NCBI GenBank assembly: GCA_037200445.1 | Contig: JBBCGH010000001.1 | Span: 4,585,162-4,649,161 of the forward strand | Origin: Alphaproteobacteria bacterium | Lineage (GTDB): Bacteria; Pseudomonadota; Alphaproteobacteria; Rhizobiales; Xanthobacteraceae | Length of the DNA: 64,000 bases | Reading direction: 5' to 3' | In this document: one piece after another, positions 23,964 to 32,368 of the stretch | How positions within the stretch are numbered: position 1 is the first letter of the stretch | Layout of the letters: each line of letters begins with the position of its first letter | The notes under the pieces: model-generated | What the model was told of the DNA's origin: nothing | Database searches by the model: none | Seen by the model: the letters and a program-made list of their open reading frames with translations, nothing else | Position numbers and translations under genes: made by a program

Positions 23964-24938
23964 TTACAGCCTAAGCGCATGCACCGAGAAATAATTCTTC
24001 TCGTCGGTCCAGGTCGCGGCCGAGCGCCAGCCGGCCTCGCGCGCCAGCACGCGGAAAGAGTCGACGGTGTACTTGTAGGAGTTCTCGGTGTGGATCGTTT
24101 CGCCCTTGCGGAATTCGAGCGTGCGCCCTGCGACCGCCACCGTCTGGTCCTTCAGGCTTTCGAGATGCATCTCGATGCGATGATGTTCGACATTGTAGAA
24201 TGCGAAGTGCCGGAAGCTCGAAAGGTCGAAATTGCCGGAAAGCTCCCGGTTCATGCGCGCCAGGATATTCAGGTTGAACTGAGCCGTGACGCCCGCGGCA
24301 TCGTTGTAAGCGGCGTCGAGCACGGCCGTATCCTTGATGAGGTCGACGCCGACGATCATCGTCGCGCCCTGCCCCAGCACACGACCGGCCTGGCGCAGAA
24401 ACTCCGTCGCATCCTCGGGCTCGAAATTGCCGATGGTCGAGCCCGGGAAGAATCCGACGCGCGGGCGTGAGCGGATTTGCGGCGGCAGCTCAAAGTCGCG
24501 CGTGAAATCCGCCGCAACGGGAAGGACCGGTAGCCAGGGCACGTCGCGCCGCAGCGCTATCGCCTCCTGCGCCAGGAATTCCGCCGAAATATCGACGGGC
24601 ACGTAGGCGGCAAGCTGCGGCGCGGCCTCGATCAGGATGCGCGCCTTCTTGGTCGAGCCGGTGCCGAACTCCACGAGGGCCGCGGACAGCGGGATGTACG
24701 CCGACATCTCGCTCGCGCAGCGCGTGAGAATCGAAAGCTCGGTACGCGTGGGATAGTACTCGGGGAGCCGCGTGATCTCTTCGAACAGCGCCGAGCCGGC
24801 GGCATCGTAGAAATATTTCGCCGACAGCCACTTCGGCGCATCGCCGAGGCCCGCGATCGCGTGATCGGCAAAACTATCGGAGGCTGCCGCCTCGTGACGC
24901 GCCGAATAGCGCAATGCGGATCGTGCGAGGGCGGCCAT
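23964..24938 (-). CDS. egtD: L-histidine N-alpha-methyltransferase EgtD
   Basis: 324 residues. EgtD trimethylates histidine to hercynine with three SAM. Family marks: APKWLSAKYFYDAAGSALFEEITRLPEYYPTRTE, SAM motif LVEFGTGSTKKARILIEA, YVPVDISAEFL, GFFPGSTIGNFEPEDA, GVDLIKD and YNDAAGVTAQFNLNIL. The C-terminal ENSYKYTVDSF and WTDEKNYFSVHAL are typical. It follows egtB by 19 bases and is probably co-transcribed. No egtC or egtE homologue is in the window; later steps may be encoded elsewhere. Confidence 0.95.
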   Translation of the reverse strand: MAALARSALRYSARHEAAASDSFADHAIAGLGDAPKWLSAKYFYDAAGSALFEEITRLPEYYPTRTELSILTRCASEMSAYIPLSAALVEFGTGSTKKARILIEAAPQLAAYVPVDISAEFLAQEAIALRRDVPWLPVLPVAADFTRDFELPPQIRSRPRVGFFPGSTIGNFEPEDATEFLRQAGRVLGQGATMIVGVDLIKDTAVLDAAYNDAAGVTAQFNLNILARMNRELSGNFDLSSFRHFAFYNVEHHRIEMHLESLKDQTVAVAGRTLEFRKGETIHTENSYKYTVDSFRVLAREAGWRSAATWTDEKNYFSVHALRL

Positions 24939-24957
24939 TGTTCTTGTCCTTCAAACG

Positions 24958-26199
24958 TCAGCTGAGCGAGAAACGTTCGGCGTAGTCGGCAAGGCGCAGG
25001 CCGGTGAATTGCCAGCGCGCTGGCGGATAGAAGAAGTTGCGGTATGTGAGACGCGAGTGACCGGCGGGCGTCGCGAGCGATGACCCGCGCAGCACCATCT
25101 GGTTGATCATGAATTTGCCGTTGTATTCGCCGAGCGCGCCGTCGCAGGCGACGAACCCGGGGTAGGCAGAGTACGCGCTGCGCGTCCATTGCCAGACGAT
25201 GCCGAAGGCATCATCGAGATGCCCGGCGCGCGCCGCGACTTCCCATTCGGCTTCCGTCGGCAGATGCTTGCCGGCCCAGCGCGCAAAAGCATCCGCCTCG
25301 TAGTAACTGATGTGTGTGACCGGCGCGGCGGGATCGAGGGGGCGCAGGCCGCCTAACGTGAGCTGATGCCATTGGCCGTCACGCTCCTGCCAAGAGCCGG
25401 GCGCCTGCCAACCTTCGGCCTGCACGGAGGCCCAGCCATCGGAGAGCCAGAGCATCGGGTTCGCGTAGCCACCGTCGTTCATGAACGTGAGCCACTCGGC
25501 ATTGGTCACCAGCCCGCGCGCAAGCTTGACCGGCCCGACCAGCACGCGGTGCGACGGGCCTTCGTTGTCGAAGCAATAGCCCTCGCCCTGATGGCCGATG
25601 GTGTGGATGCCTTCGGGCAACTCGGCCCAGCCCTGCTTTGAGTTGGACGCCGGCGCCTGCCAGCTGGCGTCGTAGGCCGGATGGGTCGGATTTTGCGCGA
25701 AGGCGTGCAGGATGTCGGTCAGCATCAGTTCCTGATGCTGCTCCTCGTGGTTCAAACCAATTTCGAGGATGCGGGCGATCTCGGGCCAGGCGTTCGCGCC
25801 TGCCTCAGCGATCAGCCCCTCGACCGCCGCATCGACATGCGCGCGATACTCCGCGACCTCGGCGGCGTTCGGACGCGTGATCAACCCGCGTTTCGGCCGT
25901 GCATGGCGCGGGCCGGCGGCGACGTAATACGAGTTGAACAGGAACGCGAAGCGCTCGTCGTAAATCTTGTAGCCGGGCACATTCGGCTGGACGAGAAACG
26001 TCTCGAAGAACCAGGTCGTATGCGCGCGATGCCACTTTGTGGGACTCGCGTCGGGCATGGATTGGATCGCCTGGTCCTCCGCGGAGAGCGGCGCGGCCCG
26101 GCGCTCGGTCTCGCTCCGCACCCGGCGGAACGCCTCGAGAAAGCGCTGACGATCGGGGGCGAGCAGGCCGGACGGGACTTCCTTGAGGGCGGCAGGCAT
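24958..26199 (-). CDS. egtB: ergothioneine sulfoxide synthase EgtB
   Basis: 413 residues: an N-terminal DinB-like domain and a C-terminal formylglycine-generating-enzyme-like fold. EgtB joins cysteine or gamma-glutamylcysteine to hercynine with oxygen and non-heme iron. The iron site is read as H60 (WHRAHT) with H151 and H155 (NHEEQHQE). The C-terminal half has ARWAGKHLPTEAEWEVAAR, WQWTRSAYSAYPGF and SRLTYRNFFYPPARWQFTGLRLA. ATG 26199 is chosen over the TTG one codon earlier. Together with EgtD it gives the core of an ergothioneine pathway, a thiol antioxidant. Confidence 0.95.
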   Translation of the reverse strand: MPAALKEVPSGLLAPDRQRFLEAFRRVRSETERRAAPLSAEDQAIQSMPDASPTKWHRAHTTWFFETFLVQPNVPGYKIYDERFAFLFNSYYVAAGPRHARPKRGLITRPNAAEVAEYRAHVDAAVEGLIAEAGANAWPEIARILEIGLNHEEQHQELMLTDILHAFAQNPTHPAYDASWQAPASNSKQGWAELPEGIHTIGHQGEGYCFDNEGPSHRVLVGPVKLARGLVTNAEWLTFMNDGGYANPMLWLSDGWASVQAEGWQAPGSWQERDGQWHQLTLGGLRPLDPAAPVTHISYYEADAFARWAGKHLPTEAEWEVAARAGHLDDAFGIVWQWTRSAYSAYPGFVACDGALGEYNGKFMINQMVLRGSSLATPAGHSRLTYRNFFYPPARWQFTGLRLADYAERFSLS

Positions 26200-26457
26200 C
26201 AACGTCTCCGCGACACGCGACCGAAGCGATCTCGCCCGGCGCCGCCTTTGAAATATGGGTTAATGTCAGATTGTGTCAGTGGCACGCCAAACGGCGAATC
26301 GAAATTTCGTGATGTGTTACAGCGGCCTCTCACGCTGTTGTGATCGTTCGGGTGAGGGCAATATCCGCGCATGCAGGCCACTGTCGCAGCCATAACGCGC
26401 AAGGCGGCAAGGGGTTCAAGGGACGCCGTTGGACGTTAGTTGACATAAGCTAGGCGA

Positions 26458-27630
26458 ATGATCTCCGACCGCCTGAGCCCTCTTCTCGAAGCCGAGTACC
26501 CCCGCTTTTCCGAGCCTGAGATGGCGCGCCGCCGCCGCGCCATCGAGGGGCTGTTGGCCGAGGCCGGGTGCGAGCATCTGGTGTTCTGCGGCGCGAACCG
26601 CTTCGGCTCGGCTGTGCAGTGGCTGACCGGCTGGCCGGTGACCGCGGAAGCGGTTGGCGTGCTCTCGCCGGGGGAGCGCGATGCGCTGTTCGTGCAGTAC
26701 CACAACCACGTACCGCAGGCGCGAAGGCTTGCACGTGATGCGGATGTTGCCTGGGGCGGGCTGTCGTCGATCGGCGCGGCGATCGATGAACTGAAGAAGC
26801 GCGGCGCGCGGGCGAATCGAGTCGCCATGATCGGTCCTGTGAGCGCCGAGCAACACGCCGCGCTGTCGGCCGCGTTCGGCAGACTGACGAGCCTGAACAA
26901 AGGCTACCTCCGCCTTCGGATGATCAAGTCGGCCGAGGAACTCGACTGGTTGCGCATCGGAGCGCACTTTTCCGACCTCGGCATGCTGGCGCTGCGCGAC
27001 GGCCTGCGGGTGGGCCTCACCGAGCGCGAACTCGGCGATCTGGTCGAGCGCGCCTACGTGGCGCAGGGCGGCACCAAAGTCATCCATTACTTCGGCGTAA
27101 CGCCGATGCACGACCCGCACCTCGCCGTGCCGGCGCAATTCCCCTCAACGCGAAGGATTGAGGCAGGCGATATCGTGTTCGCCGAAATTGCCGCCGCGTT
27201 CTGGGACTATCCAGGCCAGGTGCTGCGCTCGTTCACGCTCGGCGAGCCGACGGCGCTCTACCGCGAACTGCATCAGGCCGCCGATGCGGCGTTCGACGCA
27301 ATCGCGGCGGTGCTGCGCGATGGTGCCCTGCCTGCGCAGGTGATCGAGGCCGCGCGGGTGATCGAGGACGCGGGCTTCACCACCATCGACGACTTGCTGC
27401 ACGGCTACGGCGGCGGCTACCTGCCGCCGGTCCTCGGCTCCGCGAGCCGCCCGGCCGGGCCCGTACCCGACGAGCCGTTCCGCGCCGGCATGACGGTGGT
27501 GATCCAGCCCAACGTGGTGACGAAGGATGGGAAGGCGGGGGTGCAGACCGGCGAGATGGTGCTGGTGACGGAGACCGGCATCGAGCGGATGCACAGTGTG
27601 CCGTGGGGGTTTCTTTCCCTCTCCCCGTGA
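26458..27630 (+). CDS. M24-fold pseudoenzyme-like protein
   Basis: 390 residues with the two-domain creatinase/Xaa-Pro peptidase layout (N-terminal domain about 25-150, M24 domain about 155-375). All five metal-ligand positions appear changed: E243 and Q254 replace the Asp pair, Y318 the His, Q350 and G365 the two Glu. It cannot be a normal di-metal peptidase and may work metal-free like creatinase or be a binding protein. The last residues (WGFLSLSP) run into a family-F repeat. TTGACA lies about 20 bases before the start. A 255-base gap upstream, shared with egtB, holds no other gene. Confidence 0.75.
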   Translation: MISDRLSPLLEAEYPRFSEPEMARRRRAIEGLLAEAGCEHLVFCGANRFGSAVQWLTGWPVTAEAVGVLSPGERDALFVQYHNHVPQARRLARDADVAWGGLSSIGAAIDELKKRGARANRVAMIGPVSAEQHAALSAAFGRLTSLNKGYLRLRMIKSAEELDWLRIGAHFSDLGMLALRDGLRVGLTERELGDLVERAYVAQGGTKVIHYFGVTPMHDPHLAVPAQFPSTRRIEAGDIVFAEIAAAFWDYPGQVLRSFTLGEPTALYRELHQAADAAFDAIAAVLRDGALPAQVIEAARVIEDAGFTTIDDLLHGYGGGYLPPVLGSASRPAGPVPDEPFRAGMTVVIQPNVVTKDGKAGVQTGEMVLVTETGIERMHSVPWGFLSLSP

Positions 27631-27745
27631 AACGGGGAGAGGGTGGCGAGCGCATGCGAGCCGGGTGAGGGGCTAGTCCGGACACGATAGTCCCCCTCAC
27701 CCGCCACGCTTCGCGTGGCGACCTCTCCCCGCAAACGGGGAGAGG
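27615..27745. repeat. extragenic palindromic repeat, family F copy 2
   Basis: CCCTCTCCCCG...CGGGGAGAGGG hairpins at both ends with an inner GCCACGCTTCGCGTGGC hairpin. It overlaps the last codons of the M24-like gene and ends at the stop of the hydrolase, so it could end transcription from both sides. Confidence 0.75.
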
Positions 27746-28801
27746 TTAAGCAAGCATCTCCTTCAGCCAGTCCGCGCTCTGCGTGCGCCAGCGGTAGGCG
27801 CGGTTGTTGGCGACGTGATTGCCGTCCTCGATCAGCAACAAGGTGCACGGGCCCTTCACCTCGTCGGCTAGACGCTGCGCGTGCTGCCACGGGATCAGCC
27901 GGTCGAGCTTGCCGGTCATCACGAAAATCGGACAGGTGATGTTCTGCGCCACGCCCTTGAGCGAGAGCGTCAGCGCGTGGCGCTTCGCCTCCGCGTCGGT
28001 CGTGCAATGGCTGCGCACCCGGAACGCCGCGCGGGTCAGTTCCGGCAGGCCGTCCCAGTGCTCCTGCCACTCGTACGGCCCACCGAGCGCGATACACGCC
28101 CTGATGCGCTTCTCGAAGGCCGCGGCGCGCGGGGCGTAGTAACCGCCCAGACTGACGCCCCACAGGCCGATCCGCGCCGTATCGAGATCGCTGCGTGCCA
28201 TCACATGATCGATCACGGCCTTCACGGCGACTTCGTAGTCGCCGCGGATCGCAAAATCATACTCACCTTCGCCCTGGCCGGGGCCGTCGAACACCAGCGT
28301 CGCGATGCCGCGATCGAGGTACGGCCGTTCGTAAGCGTCGGTTTCCTCCTTGGCGGAGTCGAGCCCCACCGCCATGATCAGCACCGGCGGTTTCGCCACA
28401 CCATTCGGCTTGCGCAGGATGCCGTAGAGCGCCTTTCCCTCATACGGAATCGTGACACGCTCGCCCGGCGGATTGAGATGCGGCAGAGCGTCGTTGCGGC
28501 ACGCGACGGCCTTCATGTGGGCCGACTTCATCTGCGGCACATCGTGCACGAACAGGAATTTGCCGAAGTGGTAGTAGACGCCGGCGCGCTGCAGATGCTC
28601 GCCGGCGCTGATGAACTTCTTTGCCGCCAGCGCCTCGCGCCCCATTGCCTCATGCTGCGCGGCGCGGTCCGACCAGGCGCGGCACCAGTCGTCCCATTGG
28701 GCGACCGAGGCCGTCACCTCCTCGAAATCGGTGAGCGCCACGCCGTTCGCAACGAAGCGCGGCCCCCAATGGGCGATCGCGGATTTGACGATTGCGTCCA
28801 T
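27746..28801 (-). CDS. alpha/beta hydrolase, FrsA/pseudo-oxynicotine-hydrolase-like
   Basis: 351 residues. A roughly 130-residue helical lid (SVAQWDDWCRAWSDRAAQHEAMG) precedes the hydrolase core, as in DUF1100/FrsA-like carboxyl or C-C hydrolases. Catalytic triad candidates: Ser in GVSLGGYYAPR, Asp in TGKLDRLIPW and His in EDGNHVANN. DGPGQGEGEY is the usual oxyanion-region loop. The start is 2 bases after the nitrilase stop, so the two form an operon. The substrate may be an amide- or nitrile-derived compound handled with the nitrilase. Confidence 0.85.
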   Translation of the reverse strand: MDAIVKSAIAHWGPRFVANGVALTDFEEVTASVAQWDDWCRAWSDRAAQHEAMGREALAAKKFISAGEHLQRAGVYYHFGKFLFVHDVPQMKSAHMKAVACRNDALPHLNPPGERVTIPYEGKALYGILRKPNGVAKPPVLIMAVGLDSAKEETDAYERPYLDRGIATLVFDGPGQGEGEYDFAIRGDYEVAVKAVIDHVMARSDLDTARIGLWGVSLGGYYAPRAAAFEKRIRACIALGGPYEWQEHWDGLPELTRAAFRVRSHCTTDAEAKRHALTLSLKGVAQNITCPIFVMTGKLDRLIPWQHAQRLADEVKGPCTLLLIEDGNHVANNRAYRWRTQSADWLKEMLA

Positions 28802-28803
28802 GG

Positions 28804-29874
28804 TCACAGGCTCTCGTCCGGCGCGGCGCCGTCGGGCGGGGAAAGCAGCCCGTACGCGCCTGATGCGAGGGCCGCCCTGCGCGCGGCCGTCAGCGCCGGA
28901 TCGCCCTCGTTGTGCACGCTGTAGAGCTGCGGCGCGGCGCGGTTGATCTGCAGATGGAAAATATCCGGCCGATTGTAGTGGCCGGCGAAGTCGTGGCGCA
29001 GCTTCATCTGGACACCGATTTCGAGATTGCATTCCGCGTAGAGAATGCCTTCTTCCGGGCCCATCGGCCCCGCGATGACGCGATTGTTCGGCGCCACAAT
29101 CACGCTGCCGCCGCAGCAATCGGGATTGCGCAAAAACGCCTCGCCCTCGGGGCCTGCCGCCAGCATCTCGATCATGCGTTCGTCGACCGTCCCGCAGGCC
29201 GCAATGACAAACGCCTTGCTCATCTGCGCGAAGGATTGCGCATCGATCGTCACGCGGTTGCGCAGCGGATCGCCGCTCACCGGGAAATGATTGGGCCAGC
29301 TCATGACATGGATGCGCGTGCCCTCGGCGGTGAGTGCAAATACCGCAAGCGGATTGGAGTTCTCGCCGCAAATGAGCCCGCTCATCGGTCCGAATTCGGT
29401 CTGGAACGCGCCGAATGTGTCGCCGAACCCGCCCATGTGCACGAGGCGTTCCCCGACCGTCGGCATGATCTTCTGGTGCTTGCCGATCAGCGTGCCGTCC
29501 GGCCCGATGTAGAGCTGTGTGTTGAACATCGTCCCGATGGTGTTCGGCATCTTTTCGCACACGCCGACCACCACATAGGCCTTCGCGTCGCGTGCCGCCG
29601 CACACAGCGCGGCGGTCTCGGGCCCGGGAATCTCGACGGAATTCTTGAACAGCTCGGTGGCGAGGCGATTCGAGATGGCGCTGGTCGCAGCGTGATGGTG
29701 GTACCAGACCGGGTGAGCCGGAATGAATCCTTCGGGAAACCCGATCACCCGCGCGCCATTCGTGCCGGCCTCGCGGATCAGCCGGCAGGCCTTCTCGGTC
29801 GAGCCCTCGCGATCGAGGAAAACCGAGGCGGCCTGAACGGCTGCGACCCTGACCACCCCGTACGCGTCGCCCAT
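28804..29874 (-). CDS. nitrilase (aliphatic nitrilase-like carbon-nitrogen hydrolase)
   Basis: 356 residues, normal for nitrilases, which hydrolyse R-CN to acid and ammonia. The catalytic Glu-Lys-Cys are visible: E48 (GFPEGFIP), K135 (KHQKIMPT) and C169 (GLICGEN). GEN after the Cys replaces the more common WEN. HVMSWPNHFP and the C-terminal GHYNRPDIFHL are also nitrilase-like. ATG 29874 (MGDAYGVVRVAAVQ) is chosen since the sequence upstream is a dispersed repeat. It leads a two-gene unit with the hydrolase. Amidase activity cannot be excluded. Confidence 0.88.
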   Translation of the reverse strand: MGDAYGVVRVAAVQAASVFLDREGSTEKACRLIREAGTNGARVIGFPEGFIPAHPVWYHHHAATSAISNRLATELFKNSVEIPGPETAALCAAARDAKAYVVVGVCEKMPNTIGTMFNTQLYIGPDGTLIGKHQKIMPTVGERLVHMGGFGDTFGAFQTEFGPMSGLICGENSNPLAVFALTAEGTRIHVMSWPNHFPVSGDPLRNRVTIDAQSFAQMSKAFVIAACGTVDERMIEMLAAGPEGEAFLRNPDCCGGSVIVAPNNRVIAGPMGPEEGILYAECNLEIGVQMKLRHDFAGHYNRPDIFHLQINRAAPQLYSVHNEGDPALTAARRAALASGAYGLLSPPDGAAPDESL

Positions 29875-29879
29875 GCAAA

Positions 29880-30010
29880 CTCCGACCTCATCCTGAGGAG
29901 CGCCCACAGGGCGCGTCTCGAAGGATGGCCACGAACTGTGCAAGCGCCCGCGCCCTTCGAGACGCCCGCTGCGCAAAAGCGCGGCGGGGCTCCTCAGGGT
30001 GAGGGCTAAG
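29880..30010. repeat. extragenic palindromic repeat, family B copy 2
   Basis: CCTCATCCTGAGGAGCGC...GGGCGCGTCTCGAAGGATGG and the inverted second half. Between the nitrilase start and the next minus-strand gene. Confidence 0.8.
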
Positions 30011-30016
30011 GGGAAT

Positions 30017-30667
30017 CTACTCCGCCGCCTGCGTCTGCGCTGGCTTCTTCGCCCAGTAGTCGGCCTGCGCCTTGGACGCTTTCAGCGCATCCATCGTCTC
30101 GAAGCCCGGCGCCATCGAACCGTCCTGCCCAGCGAGGATCTGGTGGTGCTCGATGTTGAGCGTGCGCAGCCAGCGCTGCTGGCCCATGGTGATCGCAATG
30201 AAATATCCGATCTCGACCAGTTCCGGCTCGCTGAAGTGCTTGTGCAGCCGCGCCCAGATTTCATCCGTCGGGGCCAAGTCCCAGGTGATCATCTCGGCGT
30301 AGGCGAGCGCGGCTTTCTGCTTGTCGGTGTAGCGAGTCGAGGACTCGAAATTGATCAGGTCCATGTAGTCGTCCTCGATCGTGCCGGCCTTCGCGGCCTT
30401 GATCGAGCGCTGGTTGCCGCAGAATTCGCACAGCACCGAGCGCGACACGTACACGCGGCATAGTTCCTTGATCGAATGATCCGCAACGCCGTTGCGGAAC
30501 ACGGTCTGCCAGGTATTCGCGAAGCTCCAGAACGTGGCCGGTACGTGCGCGCGGATGGCCTGGCTCTCCGGGCGCGGGGTGCCCTCCCGGGCACAGCGGT
30601 CGAATTCGGCGAGCATTTCCTTGTCCGTCACGGTGGACGGTTGCACATAGCTGATGCGCGGGCTCAT
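30017..30667 (-). CDS. carboxymuconolactone decarboxylase/AhpD-like family protein
   Basis: 216 residues. AhpD-like helical fold with the redox-type motif VLCEFCGNQRSIKA (CxxC), DKQKAALAYAEMITW and ELVEIGYFIAITMGQQRWLRTLN. CxxC-bearing members reduce peroxides or work as thiol oxidoreductases; the decarboxylase name is generic. It is divergent from the alpha-hydroxy-acid oxidase, which makes peroxide, so a protective role is plausible. The 181-base gap between them should hold both promoters. Confidence 0.82.
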   Translation of the reverse strand: MSPRISYVQPSTVTDKEMLAEFDRCAREGTPRPESQAIRAHVPATFWSFANTWQTVFRNGVADHSIKELCRVYVSRSVLCEFCGNQRSIKAAKAGTIEDDYMDLINFESSTRYTDKQKAALAYAEMITWDLAPTDEIWARLHKHFSEPELVEIGYFIAITMGQQRWLRTLNIEHHQILAGQDGSMAPGFETMDALKASKAQADYWAKKPAQTQAAE

Positions 30668-30848
30668 GGTTCCTCCATCGATTTGGCGCGGACTATGCCG
30701 CAGCAGGCGAACGGCCGCAATTTAAGAATGCCAGCTTCGCGAAAATACGATTGTGCGGGGTTTCGCTGCTAGCTATTGAGTTCCAAGGGGCGCTGCCCAC
30801 CGCAGCCCAACAATCATCGCCGGTCCGGCGCATGGGGGAAGATCAAGG

Positions 30849-31946
30849 ATGAGCGACGTCGCCGAGCGTTTCCAGAACCTGCATGAGTTCATCAAGGTCG
30901 CGAAGCAGAACCTCAATCGCAACAATTACGACTATATCGTCGGCGCGACCGAGACCGAGACGACGCTCGCACGCAATCGCGCCTCGCTCGATTCGATTGC
31001 TTTCAAGCCGCGCGTCCTGCGCAACGTCCAGGACGTCGATACATCGACCGAACTCTATGGCCGCAAGATCCGCATTCCGGTGATGATCGCACCGGTCGGC
31101 GGACTGCAGCTGTTCTGGCAGGGCGGTGCCGGGACGGTCGCCGCAGCGGCCGGCGAGTTCGGCATCCCGATGATGCTGAGTTCGGCAACCGAGCCGGGCC
31201 CCGAGGGCGTCGCCAAGGAGGCACCCGACGCGTTCAAGATTTTCCAGCTCTATGCGCGCGGCGACGACAAATACATCGACGATTTCTACAAGCGCTCGCA
31301 GGACTCAGGGTTTGCGCCGCAGTTCTGCTTCACGGTCGACCTCGCCTACTACTCGCGGCGCGAGCGCGATCTGGTGAAGCGGCACAGCCGCATTGCCAAC
31401 CGCAGCGCGGAGGAGCACCGCAATCTCGCCGGCCTCGACTGGGGCACGCTCGAGCGCTTCCAGAAGCGCTTCCCGAAGGCTGAGATCATCATCAAGGGCA
31501 TCCAGACCGCCGAGGACGCGCAGCTCTGCCTCGAAAACGGCATCAAGGGCATCTACGTGACCAACCACGGAGGGCGCGCACTCGATCACGCGCGCGGCGC
31601 GATGGATATCCTTCCCGAAGTGGTCGAGGTGGTGAAGGGCAAGATGCCGGTCATGATCGACGGCGCCTTCTATCGTGCAACCGACGTGCTCAAGGCGATC
31701 GCGCTCGGCGCCACCGCCGTTGGCATCGGACGGCTCTATTGCTACGCGCTCGCCGCCGCCGGGCGGCCCGGCATCGTGCGCATGCTCGAATTGCTCGAGG
31801 ACGAGATGAAGCGCGACCTCGGCCTGATGGGATGCGTCAGTATGAAGAAGCTCGACAAGTCCTATGTGTGCAAGATGACGCCGGTCAAATCCGCCGACGT
31901 GTTCAGCGCCTACCCGCTCGGCGGCTATTCGCACGATCCGTACTGA
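30849..31946 (+). CDS. FMN-dependent alpha-hydroxy-acid oxidase/dehydrogenase
   Basis: 365 residues, TIM-barrel family of lactate, glycolate and mandelate oxidising enzymes. NNYDYIVGATETETTLARN and PVMIAPVGGLQLF open the FMN site. GIYVTNHGGRALDHARG carries the catalytic His and Arg (SNHGGR usually), and VMIDGAFYRATDVLKAIALGA is the phosphate-binding region (DGGFRRGTD usually). The last 50 residues are longer than in simple oxidases. It starts a three-gene run with RidA (14-base gap) and the lytic transglycosylase. Whether oxygen or a quinone is the acceptor cannot be told. Confidence 0.9.
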   Translation: MSDVAERFQNLHEFIKVAKQNLNRNNYDYIVGATETETTLARNRASLDSIAFKPRVLRNVQDVDTSTELYGRKIRIPVMIAPVGGLQLFWQGGAGTVAAAAGEFGIPMMLSSATEPGPEGVAKEAPDAFKIFQLYARGDDKYIDDFYKRSQDSGFAPQFCFTVDLAYYSRRERDLVKRHSRIANRSAEEHRNLAGLDWGTLERFQKRFPKAEIIIKGIQTAEDAQLCLENGIKGIYVTNHGGRALDHARGAMDILPEVVEVVKGKMPVMIDGAFYRATDVLKAIALGATAVGIGRLYCYALAAAGRPGIVRMLELLEDEMKRDLGLMGCVSMKKLDKSYVCKMTPVKSADVFSAYPLGGYSHDPY

Positions 31947-31960
31947 CGGCGGGAGCGCGC

Positions 31961-32368
31961 ATGCCCGAGATCAAGATCTTCAGCCCGGATGTGCTCGGCA
32001 AGCCGCTCGGGCAATATTCGCAGATCACGCGCGTCAAGGCGTCCGAGTTTCTCTACATCGCGGGGCAGCTCTCGACCAACCGCGAGGGGCAGATCATCGG
32101 TGCGGACGACTTTGACGCACAGTGTGTGCAGGTGTTCGCCAACATCGAGACGGCACTGAAGTCTTGCGGCGCAGGCTGGGCCAACGTCGTGGAGTTCACG
32201 ACCTACATGGTGCACAGCCAGGACATCCCGAAGTTCATGACTTACCGAAAGCGTGAATTTCCGAAACTCTTCCCCAATGGGACCTATCCGCCCAACACGC
32301 TTTTGATGGTAGACCGTCTGGTACAGGAACCCTTCCTGGTCGAGGTCAAGACCATTGCGGCGCTCTAG
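31961..32368 (+). CDS. RidA family enamine/imine deaminase (YjgF-like), copy 1
   Basis: 135 residues. YjgF/RidA trimer fold: FLYIAGQLSTNREGQII, VFANIETALKSCGAGWANVVEFTTYM and a C-terminal PPNTLLMVDRLVQEPFLVEVKTIAAL. The usual catalytic Arg of the RVxVEV end is in MVDRLVQ-like form, so the reaction may differ from classic 2-aminoacrylate deamination. ATG 31961 has GGGAG upstream. RidA next to a hydroxy-acid oxidase is chemically sensible if imino acids arise. Confidence 0.88.
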   Translation: MPEIKIFSPDVLGKPLGQYSQITRVKASEFLYIAGQLSTNREGQIIGADDFDAQCVQVFANIETALKSCGAGWANVVEFTTYMVHSQDIPKFMTYRKREFPKLFPNGTYPPNTLLMVDRLVQEPFLVEVKTIAAL

